A DNA stretch of 64,000 nt from assembly GCA_045639325.1 (NCBI GenBank), contig JAZUCU010000055.1, positions 6,423-70,422 of the forward strand, written 5' to 3'. This document shows, one piece after another, positions 43,330-52,408 of the stretch. Within the stretch, counting starts at the first letter, position 1, and every line of letters starts with the position of its first letter. The notes beneath the pieces were generated by a model. The model saw only the letters and a program-made list of their open reading frames with translations, made no database searches and was not told the DNA's origin. The position numbers were made by a program, and so were the translations under genes. The DNA comes from RGIG8244 sp045639325. GTDB lineage: Bacteria > Verrucomicrobiota > Lentisphaeria > Victivallales > UBA1829.

Positions 43330-44058
43330 TCAGCAGAACGGCTCTTTTGTGACCCGGTGCACGAGAATTTCATCGACTACGGCATTGGTCCGGTGGGCAA
43401 GGAAAAACCAGACCAGATCTGCAATATCCTGCGGCATGATCATGCCATCAGGGGAAAGATCGGGGCGTGAGACTTTGACCATGTCGGTATATACGCCGCC
43501 GGGGCAGATGGCGTGGACGCGGATATTTTCTTTATAGTATTCCCTTGCAATACTTTTAGTCATTCCAAGCAAGGCATGTTTGGAAGCACTGTAAATACTC
43601 TGCATGGGGTATCCGGCGTGGCTGACAACGGATGCGATATTGATGATGGTGGGTGTTTCTGATTTCTTGAGCATGGGCAATGCTTTCTGTGTCAGCATAA
43701 AAGGAACACGGACATTGATCGCCATGATTTTATCAAATTCCTCAAGGGAGATGTTTTCAAAAGGCGTATTCTGAGCGACCCCGGCGTTATTGATCAGGAC
43801 ATCGATCCCACCGGTGAAGTTTTCGATCTTCTGTATGCTTTCCGCAATGAATTCGGGAGAAGTCAGATCGCCGGGCATAACGATGCACGAACTCTGTTGA
43901 TTGACGACAGCAGCGGTTTCATTGAGTTTTTCGATGTGATTTCCGCCGAGGAGGATAAGTTTCATCTGTTCTGCGGCAAGTTTTTCGGCAATGGCGCGAC
44001 CGATTCCGCCGCCGGCACCGGTAAGAACAACGGTTTTGTTTTTGAGGTTAGCAATCAT
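43330..44058 (-). CDS. Short-chain dehydrogenase/reductase
   Basis: A 242-residue classical SDR. TGAGGGIGRAIAEKL at 13-27 binds NAD(P), NNAGVAQNTPF is the NAG motif, NIASVVSHAGYPMQSIYSAS contains the catalytic Ser, and YSASKHA supplies Tyr and Lys. The substrate is unknown; a 3-ketoacyl, sugar or sugar-acid substrate is possible. GGAG lies about 8 nt before the ATG, and the DMT transporter follows 28 bp downstream. Confidence 0.92.
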   Translation of the reverse strand: MIANLKNKTVVLTGAGGGIGRAIAEKLAAEQMKLILLGGNHIEKLNETAAVVNQQSSCIVMPGDLTSPEFIAESIQKIENFTGGIDVLINNAGVAQNTPFENISLEEFDKIMAINVRVPFMLTQKALPMLKKSETPTIINIASVVSHAGYPMQSIYSASKHALLGMTKSIAREYYKENIRVHAICPGGVYTDMVKVSRPDLSPDGMIMPQDIADLVWFFLAHRTNAVVDEILVHRVTKEPFC

Positions 44059-44199
44059 AATAAAGTTCTCCTGATTCGGGGTATAATATACATCCGTGGG
44101 GAACTCTTTTCAAGGAAAAGATGTGTGAATAGTTACTGTTGTCCGGTAAAAATTTCAGTCCTTTATTGCTTTTAAATTTTTTACCGGGCAGCAGAATTT

Positions 44200-44721
44200 T
44201 CAGCAGGGGAGGCTCCTGTTGTTTTTTTGTTTTAATGCTTTATACCGTTTTGTAATGGACAGAACAAAGAAATAAGTAACCGGGGTCATAATCAGAGTCA
44301 AAAGAGTTCCACCGGCAAAAAAGGCAAGGATAATATCAAGCCCTGCTTTATAGAGCATCTGATACCCTTCATACCATGGTCCTTCATGGTTAATGATCTG
44401 ATTCATACATTGTTCGGCTTTTTCATAAGAGATATTTCTGCCGATCATTTTTCCACCGACCCAGCATTGTACAGGGTAGATAAAGAAAATAGAAACCGGA
44501 TTGGTAAGGAGTGTTCCGACACTGGCTCCGATTTTACTTCCTTTGAGAATAAATGCCGTAGGGAGAGAACATACCAATTGCAATCCAAACGGAATCAGAC
44601 ATCCATAAAACATTCCGATTGCCCAGCCGCGGGCAATATATTGAGGAGTAGCCTTTTCCCGTACAATTTTATAATAAAGCAGTTTTGTTTGTTTGACGAT
44701 CCAATTTTTTTTCTTTTTCAC
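44200..44721 (-). CDS. DUF2062 small membrane protein
   Basis: A 173-residue protein with a basic N-terminus (MKKKKNWIVKQTK) and 3-4 membrane helices. ATPQYIARGWAIGMFYGCLI, FGLQLVCSLPTAFIL and LLTNPVSIFFIYPVQCWVG are diagnostic of DUF2062, a family of unknown function often found near glycosyltransferase or LPS genes. The gene stands alone with about 140 bp to its downstream neighbour and 205 bp to the upstream antiporter. A ribosome site AGGAGA lies about 12 nt before the ATG. Confidence 0.8.
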   Translation of the reverse strand: MKKKKNWIVKQTKLLYYKIVREKATPQYIARGWAIGMFYGCLIPFGLQLVCSLPTAFILKGSKIGASVGTLLTNPVSIFFIYPVQCWVGGKMIGRNISYEKAEQCMNQIINHEGPWYEGYQMLYKAGLDIILAFFAGGTLLTLIMTPVTYFFVLSITKRYKALKQKNNRSLPC

Positions 44722-44875
44722 TCTGAAGTCTCCTGCGTTGAAATAGTAAAATACAAACTGATAAGTCGTGAAAGAAGTGCATTTCCAAACGAAATTGCAG
44801 ATTCAATCCAATCGTATTTTACAGAACTTTTCAGTGATCTGAAAACATTATCTTACTGAAAATGAGTGTTTGTCA

Positions 44876-44913
44876 GAGACAGAAAAAGGAAATGTCAGTT
44901 CCTTTCCTGTCTC
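44876..44913. terminator. Strong hairpin after the antiporter gene
   Basis: GAGACAGAAAAAGGAA and TTCCTTTCCTGTCTC form a long stem around a 7-nt loop, 15 bp after the antiporter stop (minus strand). No T run follows on either strand, so it may stabilise the mRNA end or act as an attenuated terminator rather than a classical one. Confidence 0.55.
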
Positions 44914-44927
44914 TCATGCAGCTCGAA

Positions 44928-47063
44928 TTATGCCTTATGCGCAATCATAATTTTTCGAATATCGGCGGCATCCGAAGCTGACCGGATGATTTCAATATTC
45001 TTCTTATCATTCAATACAACTGCGACCTGTGACATAAACTGAAGGTATGGATCGTTGGAATTTTTGGGGCAGAGAGTCAGTACAATAATGTGTGCTTTGC
45101 TCTTATCCGGAGAACCAAAATCAAGACCATCTTTTTTAATACCGACAGCACAAACCAGCTCATTCACTCCATCTGTTCTGCCATGCGGCAAAGCCAAACC
45201 GCCGGGGAAACCGGTTGATATGGTATTTTCGCGTTCAATCACATCTGCTACACATTTTTCTCTGTTGGTCAGACGTTTATTTTTGTCGAGAAGATCAACC
45301 AATTCCCGGATTACCTCTTCTTTTGTATTGCCCTTCAAATCGGTTGTAATGCAGTCAGACAGAATAACCCGTTCAACAGGAAGAATATATTTGCCAATAT
45401 TTTTTTCTTCTATTGCAGGACCATTGAAAAGTTCTTTCTGGATGTCTTCCGGCCGGGAGAGTTCTTTCAGTTTATTCAGGCTCTGATGAAGTTCCACAAA
45501 AGTTTCATACATCACGGTTTTAATGGGAAATACTTCATGGGGATTTGATTCAAAAACAATCTGACTGTCATTGAAAGTCATGGTGAAGACCATGGCATTT
45601 CGCCGTAAATGAATAATTCCGGCTTCTTTGTCAATGGCGGAATGGCGGAAACCTTCACGCCGGAAGTTTTCCATAACGCCCCGCAGTACAAAATCAGCAA
45701 CAGCTTCTGACGGAAGATTGAAAACAGTATGGACAGTTGTTGAGTCCTTGACCTCTTTTTTTACGCCTTTTTTTCTGATTCCCAAAATTACCGATAACAA
45801 AGGCGGTGCAACCAGAGTTGTGATTAAGGTCATTATAATTCCGACACCGAACAGTTTCGGGTCCAGAATCGGTCCTTTTGTTCCATCTGCGAATGTCATC
45901 ATGGTTGTTGCGCCGATACCGCCGATAATCAGAGCCACTTCACCGCGGGGAATCATTCCGGCACCGATACGAAGGGATCCCAGCAGGTTGAAGTTCATAA
46001 AATAGGCAGGCAGAGCACAGCCGATAACTTTTGCCAGCACCGCTATAACAGAATAGATCAGCCCCAGAGTTAAGACTTCACCATTCGCAAGTACGCGGAT
46101 ATCAACCAGCATACCCATGACCACAAAAAACACAGGAACCAGGAAGTTGTAAATCGGGTGCAGAGTCGACTGGATTGAGAATGAAATATCGGTTTTGGAA
46201 AGGCTCAATCCCATGATGTAAGCGCCGATAATCATTGCCAATCCCGCCTGTTCAAATGCTCCAGCCAGAAGCAGTGCCAAACCCAATGAAAGAATGGAAA
46301 AGATGGCGGACGATTTGAACCACTTGAGGAATGCCGCAATTTTGTGGGCAAGTACCAGACCAAGCAGGGTCGCACCCAGCCAGATACCGAAACTCTTGAC
46401 TGCGATCCAACCGATTCCTGCCCAGTTGACCTGACCACCGGCGGAAGCACTGACTGTCACAATACCCATAACAATTGCCAGACAGATAATGCCGAGCACA
46501 TCATCAATTACAGCTGCCGCAAGAATCGTTACCCCCTCCGGCGAGTCGATACTCTTCTTTTCCGAGAGGATACGGGCTGTTATCCCGACCGAGGTTGCGG
46601 TGCAGAGAATCCCGAGGAAAAGACAGCGGGGGTCCATAAACGCAGCTTTCAATGCAATCATACCGATCATATCACCGAACACGAAAGAGAAAATAACTCC
46701 GCCGATACCGACGACACTTCCCACGACCGAGTATTTGAAGAACATACGCAGGTCAGTTTCAAGTCCGGACATGAACAGAAGCACAATAGAACCGAGAGTG
46801 GCGATCCCGTAAAGTATTGGAGATACCGGAACGGAAGCACCCGGGATCAGCGGGAAGAGCCCATGATGGAACCCGTGCAGGTTGATTCCGATACTGCCAA
46901 GCAGATAAGGACCGATAATAATACCGGCAATCAATTCTCCAAGTACAGAGGGAACTTTTAATTTTTTTGCAAGATCGCCGCAGAATCTTGCGGCAAAGAT
47001 AATAACACCCAGTTGAAGTGCCAATATAGCAATTTGGGCAGTCAAAGACAATTCTTCATTCAT
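44928..47063 (-). CDS. CPA2 cation:proton antiporter fused to a PTS EIIA-type domain
   Basis: A 711-residue protein. Residues 1-410 hold about 12 membrane helices of a NapA/KefB-type Na+(K+)/H+ antiporter (VPSVLGELIAGIIIGPYLLG, VIDDVLGIICL, MIPRGEVALIIGGIG). Residues about 430-550 form a cytosolic linker domain. Residues about 560-705 are a PTS fructose/nitrogen-type EIIA domain with TGFPGGLALPHGRTD near 617-631, whose His is the phosphorylation site. The fusion implies that phosphotransfer state or a metabolite controls ion flux. The ATG at 47063 was chosen because it precedes the first helix; AGGAT is 12 nt upstream. An upstream start at 47114 is possible. Confidence 0.85.
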   Translation of the reverse strand: MNEELSLTAQIAILALQLGVIIFAARFCGDLAKKLKVPSVLGELIAGIIIGPYLLGSIGINLHGFHHGLFPLIPGASVPVSPILYGIATLGSIVLLFMSGLETDLRMFFKYSVVGSVVGIGGVIFSFVFGDMIGMIALKAAFMDPRCLFLGILCTATSVGITARILSEKKSIDSPEGVTILAAAVIDDVLGIICLAIVMGIVTVSASAGGQVNWAGIGWIAVKSFGIWLGATLLGLVLAHKIAAFLKWFKSSAIFSILSLGLALLLAGAFEQAGLAMIIGAYIMGLSLSKTDISFSIQSTLHPIYNFLVPVFFVVMGMLVDIRVLANGEVLTLGLIYSVIAVLAKVIGCALPAYFMNFNLLGSLRIGAGMIPRGEVALIIGGIGATTMMTFADGTKGPILDPKLFGVGIIMTLITTLVAPPLLSVILGIRKKGVKKEVKDSTTVHTVFNLPSEAVADFVLRGVMENFRREGFRHSAIDKEAGIIHLRRNAMVFTMTFNDSQIVFESNPHEVFPIKTVMYETFVELHQSLNKLKELSRPEDIQKELFNGPAIEEKNIGKYILPVERVILSDCITTDLKGNTKEEVIRELVDLLDKNKRLTNREKCVADVIERENTISTGFPGGLALPHGRTDGVNELVCAVGIKKDGLDFGSPDKSKAHIIVLTLCPKNSNDPYLQFMSQVAVVLNDKKNIEIIRSASDAADIRKIMIAHKA

Positions 47064-47168
47064 TTTCAGTTTACATCCTGCTTTTAATGTGAAATTTTTA
47101 AGAATTTGTTCCAACGTACGGGAAAAAGTGCTGCCGTAACCGATGGAACGTTGTTTCAGTTTACGGCT

Positions 47169-48152
47169 TCAGCCCTTATAGAACAAGTAGGTTGTATAAG
47201 CCACATAAATTGCAAGGAAGAGAGCACCCATCCAACGGTTTATTTTCAGAGGCTTCATAAAGACTGTCAACAATACACTGATGCCGATCATCACGTACAT
47301 GTCGATCATGCTGATCCCCGCAGATTTGATGGGGGCAATCAACGGAGCAAGCCCCAGAATTCCCAGAACGTTGAAGATGTTTGAGCCGACTACGTTGGCA
47401 ATGGCAATATCATTTTCACCTTTGATTGTGGCAACGACACTTGTCGCCAGTTCCGGCATACTGGTTCCCACTGCAACAATGGTAAGACCGATAACAGCTT
47501 CACTTATCCCCATAAGCTGGGCAATGGTTACTGCAGCGTTGACAAATAACTTTCCACCGCCGACCAGTGCGATAAGACCTCCGGCAACCAGAAGCAGAGA
47601 CAAACCTGCGGGCAGTATCTTTTCTGCATTTTCCTGCGTTTCGGCATTTTTTTCCTCTTCACTTTTCTGCAATTCAAGTTTTCTGCCGGAACGATAGCTC
47701 AAATAGGTGAAAGCTATGATACCAAGCAGGAAAAACAATCCGGCACAACGTCCCATACCCTTGCTGAAAAAATGAAAAACCGCCAGCATAATAGTTGAAC
47801 CAAGCATCCACCAAATATCAGTTTTCAAAAACTGTTTATTTACCGGTAATGGTCTGATTACAGCACACAAGCCGAGAATCAATGCAATATTGCAAATATT
47901 GGAACCAACGACATTGCCGATACTGATATCGCCGGCACCTGCCACGCCCCGGGCACCTTGAATGGCAGCATCGGCACTGACCACAAATTCCGGCATACTG
48001 GTTCCGAATGCAACCAGAGTCAATCCGATTACCAATGTGGAAACCCGCATTTTCAATGCGATGCTGACTCCGCCTTTAATAAGCCATTCCGCTCCGTAAT
48101 ACAACAGTGCGATTCCGGCTATACCTCCTGTGATTGTCAAAAAGTTACTCAT
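47169..48152 (-). CDS. CaCA-family Ca2+/Na+ antiporter (YrbG-like)
   Basis: A 327-residue membrane protein with two alpha-repeats: GLTLVAFGTSMPEFVVS near 39-55 and GLTIVAVGTSMPELATSVVA in the second half, each with the conserved Glu that binds the ion, and GNVVGSNICNIALILGL / ANVVGSNIFNVLGILGL following. About ten helices, with an acidic-basic cytosolic loop in the centre. It exchanges Na+ for Ca2+ at the inner membrane. The ATG at 48152 has AAAGGA about 10 nt upstream. It lies between the antiporter-EIIA and Na/Pi genes on the same strand. Confidence 0.93.
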   Translation of the reverse strand: MSNFLTITGGIAGIALLYYGAEWLIKGGVSIALKMRVSTLVIGLTLVAFGTSMPEFVVSADAAIQGARGVAGAGDISIGNVVGSNICNIALILGLCAVIRPLPVNKQFLKTDIWWMLGSTIMLAVFHFFSKGMGRCAGLFFLLGIIAFTYLSYRSGRKLELQKSEEEKNAETQENAEKILPAGLSLLLVAGGLIALVGGGKLFVNAAVTIAQLMGISEAVIGLTIVAVGTSMPELATSVVATIKGENDIAIANVVGSNIFNVLGILGLAPLIAPIKSAGISMIDMYVMIGISVLLTVFMKPLKINRWMGALFLAIYVAYTTYLFYKG

Positions 48153-48197
48153 TATCAATTTTTCCTTTGATGTTTTGAAATGTTTATTCGCAGAAAA

Positions 48198-49889
48198 TTA
48201 CCCGCGTTCATGAGCATTGGGGAATTTTCCGTAGAATACCACAGCCCGGTCATTGATATTTTCCAGATGATGGGCTATTTTGCTTATTTCTTCGAGAATT
48301 TCCAGATAGATAATTCCCGTTGAAGCTTTGCAATCTCCGCGGCTGATACGGCTGAAGTGTTCTGCTTCAGAAGATTTCAGCATAGATTGAAGCTTCTCCT
48401 GCAAATGTTGTGCCTGATTTTGCAGCATATCTGCCGGATTTTTCAGGTGCCTGATTGTGATGTCCGCAAGTTCAGAAAGCATATCATGAAGAGTATCATA
48501 TTCCTTTTCTGCATCCTGACTGAAACGTAATTCATCATTTTTCAATCTGTCCATCATTGACTTGATGATTTCAGCATGGTCACCGATTCGTTCTGCATCG
48601 TTGGTGCAGTGCAGCAGCATGGGAATCTGTTCCGATTCCTGTGCGGTCAGCGGCCGCATCATCAACTGCGAAAGATATCCGGTAATCTCCTTCTGGCGTT
48701 CATCAACATCCGCTTCCCGCTTGTCAAGCTGCTTTACCAACTGCTGATTTTTTTCATCATTGCGATTGTATAGGTTCAGAGTGCAATCAATCATTTTCCA
48801 TGATTTTTTCAGCATTTTACGAAGAGCGGATGCCGTTTGTGTCAACGCAATGGCAGGAGTATCCAGAAGGTGTTTTTCCAGTCTTTCATATTTCACTTTG
48901 GATTCTTTGACCGGAATAACTTTTTCACAGATCTTTGCCAGTAACGGAATAAACGGCAGCAATATCAATGTTGTGAAAACATTGAATATCGTATGGGCAT
49001 TGGCAATTTGCCGGGGCAGATCCCCGTTGAGAGAAAGTGCATTTATGAGCTTGAAAAAGAGCGGTTCACCATTCCAGATGATATAGAATGGTATCAGTAT
49101 GAGTAACACGCCTATGCCATTGAACAGGGTATGTGCCAATGCTGCCTGTTTTGCAATACGGTTTGCCGTCAATGCAGCCAGCTGCGCCGTAACGGTTGTT
49201 CCGATGTTGGAGCCGAGTATCAATGCTACAGCGGTATAAATATCCAGCAATCCGCTTGCACCGAGTGCAATAACGATCCCCGAACAGGCAGAACTGCTTT
49301 GAATAATACAAGTCGCAGCAATACCAATGCAAATTGCTCCAAGCAATGCCGCAAAAGGAATGACTCCGTTCACTGGTGCACATTGGAAGGTTTGAAACGC
49401 TTTCATAAATGCAGGATTCTTTGCCATCACTTTCAAGGTCGAACTCATGGTTTCCATTCCGAGGAAAAGAAAACCGAATCCGATGATTGTTTCGCTCCAT
49501 TTTGCAATATGCTGTCTGGGGACAAAACTCATCAGCAGTCCGAGAATAATGGACGGCATAATGATCCAGGCTATATCAAATGCCACTAATTGGGCAGTAA
49601 TTGTTGTACCGATATTGGCTCCGAAAATCAATCCCATTGCCTGAACCAGCGACAGTAATCCGGCATTCACAAAGCCGATTACCATAACTGTGCTGGCACT
49701 GGAACTTTGGATGACACAGGTAACAAATGCGCCGGATATAACTCCGACAACACGATTGGCAGAAAATATACGCAGAACCGAGCGCATTTTCTCGCCGGCG
49801 ACATGGTGCAACCCGTCGCTCATAAGGTTCATACCAAATATGAAAATTGCAAGTCCGCCAAAGACTTGCATCCATTGCATAAAGTCCAT
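48198..49889 (-). CDS. Na/Pi cotransporter-family protein with PhoU-like C-terminal domain
   Basis: A 563-residue protein. The membrane part (to about 310) contains two inverted repeats, each with the diagnostic QSSSA motif (CVIQSSSASTVMVIGF and CIIQSSSACSGIVIAL) and GANIGTTITAQL / GSNIGTTVTAQL. The soluble C-terminal part (about 340-550) is helical and PhoU-like (LLHCTNDAERIGDHAEIIKS). It carries phosphate with Na+ (NptA type) or, in related proteins, exports phosphate. AGGAG lies 9-10 nt before the ATG. It neighbours two other cation transporters, so the block deals with Na+ gradients. Confidence 0.92.
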   Translation of the reverse strand: MDFMQWMQVFGGLAIFIFGMNLMSDGLHHVAGEKMRSVLRIFSANRVVGVISGAFVTCVIQSSSASTVMVIGFVNAGLLSLVQAMGLIFGANIGTTITAQLVAFDIAWIIMPSIILGLLMSFVPRQHIAKWSETIIGFGFLFLGMETMSSTLKVMAKNPAFMKAFQTFQCAPVNGVIPFAALLGAICIGIAATCIIQSSSACSGIVIALGASGLLDIYTAVALILGSNIGTTVTAQLAALTANRIAKQAALAHTLFNGIGVLLILIPFYIIWNGEPLFFKLINALSLNGDLPRQIANAHTIFNVFTTLILLPFIPLLAKICEKVIPVKESKVKYERLEKHLLDTPAIALTQTASALRKMLKKSWKMIDCTLNLYNRNDEKNQQLVKQLDKREADVDERQKEITGYLSQLMMRPLTAQESEQIPMLLHCTNDAERIGDHAEIIKSMMDRLKNDELRFSQDAEKEYDTLHDMLSELADITIRHLKNPADMLQNQAQHLQEKLQSMLKSSEAEHFSRISRGDCKASTGIIYLEILEEISKIAHHLENINDRAVVFYGKFPNAHERG

Positions 49890-49948
49890 ACTTGAAAAAT
49901 CTCCTGATTGTTAGTTAGTATGTTCCGTAAGTCTTTTAACTGGTTAAT

Positions 49949-50347
49949 TCATGCAATGAAAAAAGATGGCCCTGCCCTTGTTGGAGTGGTATGGATTATA
50001 ATGTTGCAACTGGGATTCAGTTGTAAAGGTATTGTCCGGTTATTATGAAGGTTTGATATTAATCTGAAACAGGCAACACTGTTATCGGATTGAGTTGCTG
50101 CAGCATTTGCCGTTGCAGAAAAATTATTGGTTCTGGAGATATTGTTATTTCTCATATTGCCGCGTAACGCAGCAACGTCACTTCCAAATCCGCCGGAAGA
50201 AAACACGGTATCATTGCCGGTCGACTTGAAGCAATAGGGAACCGGAGGTATTTGCAAACATAAAAGGAATAACAACATTCCTGTTATGTACAACCCCAAA
50301 ATTCCGAGGCGCAAAACATACGTCTGTATAAACTGACTTTTCTTCAA
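49949..50347 (-). CDS. Possible small membrane protein, TTG start (hypothetical)
   Basis: A 132-residue frame starting at a TTG that has GGAG 8 nt upstream. It begins MKKSQFIQTYVLRLGILGLY with one membrane helix (LGILGLYITGMLLFLLCL) followed by an Asn- and Ser-rich region without recognisable domain. It is in the same direction as, and 59 bp before, the Na/Pi gene. Composition and the lack of any known motif leave open that it is chance. I include it because the ribosome site, helix and orientation agree. Confidence 0.3.
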   Translation of the reverse strand: MKKSQFIQTYVLRLGILGLYITGMLLFLLCLQIPPVPYCFKSTGNDTVFSSGGFGSDVAALRGNMRNNNISRTNNFSATANAAATQSDNSVACFRLISNLHNNRTIPLQLNPSCNIIIHTTPTRAGPSFFIA

Positions 50348-50723
50348 AAACAGAACTCCGTTATGACCAAAATAATTTATTCTTCAAATTTCTGCTGTCC
50401 GGTAAAAATGGTTTGTAAATTCTGGACGGCGCATTACAATAGCACACTTTCTCAACTTTTCAACTTCATACTCCGATATCGTTTTGAAAAAAAATTAAAA
50501 AACGGAGAAGACCGATCCTGCAAGCATTTTATCTGTTGTCAGCTTGCCATGATTCCGTAGAATTAAAGCAAATCAGTATATATTTTTTATATTTTTTCAA
50601 GTTTTGCTCTGGAAAAATTCCAATTCAGGGTGTATTTTATTGCCATGTATGCAGTGAATATCAGAAACTATTGTGTGCTGATGATAATTTTTTATCCGGC
50701 AGCACCGGGAGTTGAAGCAGAAT
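50348..50723. other. AT-rich intergenic region before nadB
   Basis: About 375 bp with no frame I would call a gene. It contains a short inverted repeat TGGAA/TTCCA near 50610-50622 and TATATTTTTTATATTTTTT runs. I could not identify a convincing promoter or a quinolinate-responsive or NAD-responsive regulatory element. Confidence 0.4.
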
Positions 50724-52394
50724 ATGACAGAACAAAGTGAATTATTTTTTGATCATCTGGTGATCGGAAGCGGGCTCGCAGGGCTGACGACCGCCCTTAT
50801 GCTCGCAGAAAAAACCGAAGGCACTATTGCCGTTGTAACAAAGGATACCATTGATCAGTGCAACAGTAAACTTGCGCAGGGCGGGATTGCCTGTGTGATC
50901 GACCAATCCGATACCTTCGAAGAACATCTTGCCGATACTCTCGCCGCCGGTGCAAATCTCTGTAATCCGGATGCCGTTATGGGAATCGTGAAAAAAGGTC
51001 CCGAACGGATCCAATGGCTGATTGATATCGGTGCCCATTTCACCACAAGAGATGAGCTCGGTGACCGGAAGGAAGAGCATAAAGGCGAATTCGACCTGGG
51101 TAGAGAAGGCGGTCACAAAAAACGCCGTATTCTTCATGCCGGGGACGTGACCGGGGCGGAAGTCCAGCGGTCACTCATTCAGGCTGTCCGCGAAATTCCC
51201 AGGATCAAAGTTTTTGAAAATCATACGGCAGTTGACCTGATTTCCACCTGGCGTCTCGGCTTGATGGGGGAAAACCGGTGTCTCGGTGCTTACGTTTTCG
51301 ATTCCGTTAAAAATCAGGTGATGACGTTTGCCTCTTATTCCACAACGATTGCGACAGGCGGCTGCGGTAAAGCCTATCTCTATACCAGTAATCCGGACGT
51401 TGCCTGCGGTGCCGGTGTGGCATTGGGGTATCGCGCCTACGCCAAGATCGCCAATATGGAATTTTATCAGTTCCACCCCACGATTCTGTATCATCCGAAA
51501 GTGAAATCCTTCCTGATCAGCGAAGCATTGCGCGGGGAGGGTGGTGTGCTGAAGGTCATGAATGACAAGGGCGAACTGGAAGAATTCATGGATCAGTATC
51601 ACCCCATGAAGAGTCTGGCACCCCGCGATGTGGTTGCCCGCGCTATTGATAACGAACTCAAACGCAGAGGTCAGACTAATGCATGGCTCGATATGCGCCA
51701 TCATGATGCCGAATTCCTCAAAATGCGGTTCCCCAATATTTACGCAAAATGCCTGGAAGCAGGCGTTGATATGGCGGTCGATCCCATCCCCGTTGTTCCG
51801 GCGGCACACTTCAGCTGCGGCGGCGTGAAAACCGACCTCAACGGCTATACAGGCATCAAAGGCCTTTATGCTGCGGGGGAAGCGGCATGTACCGGTCTCC
51901 ATGGTGCTAACCGACTGGCAAGTAACAGCTTGCTGGAAGCATTGGTGGTTCCGGATAATCTGGCATCTCACATTGCATCCGAATTGGATAACCTGAAAGC
52001 GGAACGTCCCTCCATGCGTTTGCCGCTGTGGACAAGCGGCGATGCCACGTCCTCCGACGAGCAGGTCGTGATATCTCACAACTGGGATGAAATCCGCCGT
52101 TTCATGTGGGACTATGTGGGTATTTGCCGTACGGATAAACGTCTGGAACGTGCGATGACACGTATTAAACTGATTCAGGCAGAGATCCATAAATATTATT
52201 GGGATTTCCACTTGACCAGAGACCTGATTGAATTGCGGAATATGGCAACCGTTGCAGAGTTGATCATTGAATCCGCCATGAGCAGAAAAGAAAGCCGCGG
52301 TCTGCATTATAATGCAAATTATCCGGAACGCAATCCGGCACTGGACGGCGTCGATACCATTCTGCAGAAGCCTTATAATCCACAGATGAACTGA
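50724..52394 (+). CDS. nadB: L-aspartate oxidase
   Basis: A 556-residue flavoprotein that oxidises aspartate to iminoaspartate, the first step of NAD synthesis. FAD-binding HLVIGSGLAGLTTALMLAE lies near the N-terminus, with SKLAQGGIACVI, the active-site HFTTRDELGDRKEEHKGEFD and RDVVARAIDNEL. The conserved AHFSCGGVKTDLNG is present. This segment order matches NadB better than SdhA/FrdA. The ATG at 50724 was preferred over a TTG four codons earlier. First of a five-gene plus-strand unit; nadA and nadC are not in the window. Confidence 0.95.
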   Translation: MTEQSELFFDHLVIGSGLAGLTTALMLAEKTEGTIAVVTKDTIDQCNSKLAQGGIACVIDQSDTFEEHLADTLAAGANLCNPDAVMGIVKKGPERIQWLIDIGAHFTTRDELGDRKEEHKGEFDLGREGGHKKRRILHAGDVTGAEVQRSLIQAVREIPRIKVFENHTAVDLISTWRLGLMGENRCLGAYVFDSVKNQVMTFASYSTTIATGGCGKAYLYTSNPDVACGAGVALGYRAYAKIANMEFYQFHPTILYHPKVKSFLISEALRGEGGVLKVMNDKGELEEFMDQYHPMKSLAPRDVVARAIDNELKRRGQTNAWLDMRHHDAEFLKMRFPNIYAKCLEAGVDMAVDPIPVVPAAHFSCGGVKTDLNGYTGIKGLYAAGEAACTGLHGANRLASNSLLEALVVPDNLASHIASELDNLKAERPSMRLPLWTSGDATSSDEQVVISHNWDEIRRFMWDYVGICRTDKRLERAMTRIKLIQAEIHKYYWDFHLTRDLIELRNMATVAELIIESAMSRKESRGLHYNANYPERNPALDGVDTILQKPYNPQMN

Positions 52395-52408
52395 AACGTA
52401 CCGCCAGC

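Noticed and set aside
49936..49947. Palindrome TTAACTGGTTAA before the Na/Pi gene
   Set aside because: Arms of only 5 bp in AT-rich DNA and no promoter in the right place, so I do not call an operator.
44138..50410. Shared TGTCCGGTAAAAAT at 44140 and 50397
   Set aside because: A 14-base match is expected several times by chance in a 64-kb window, and the flanks differ.
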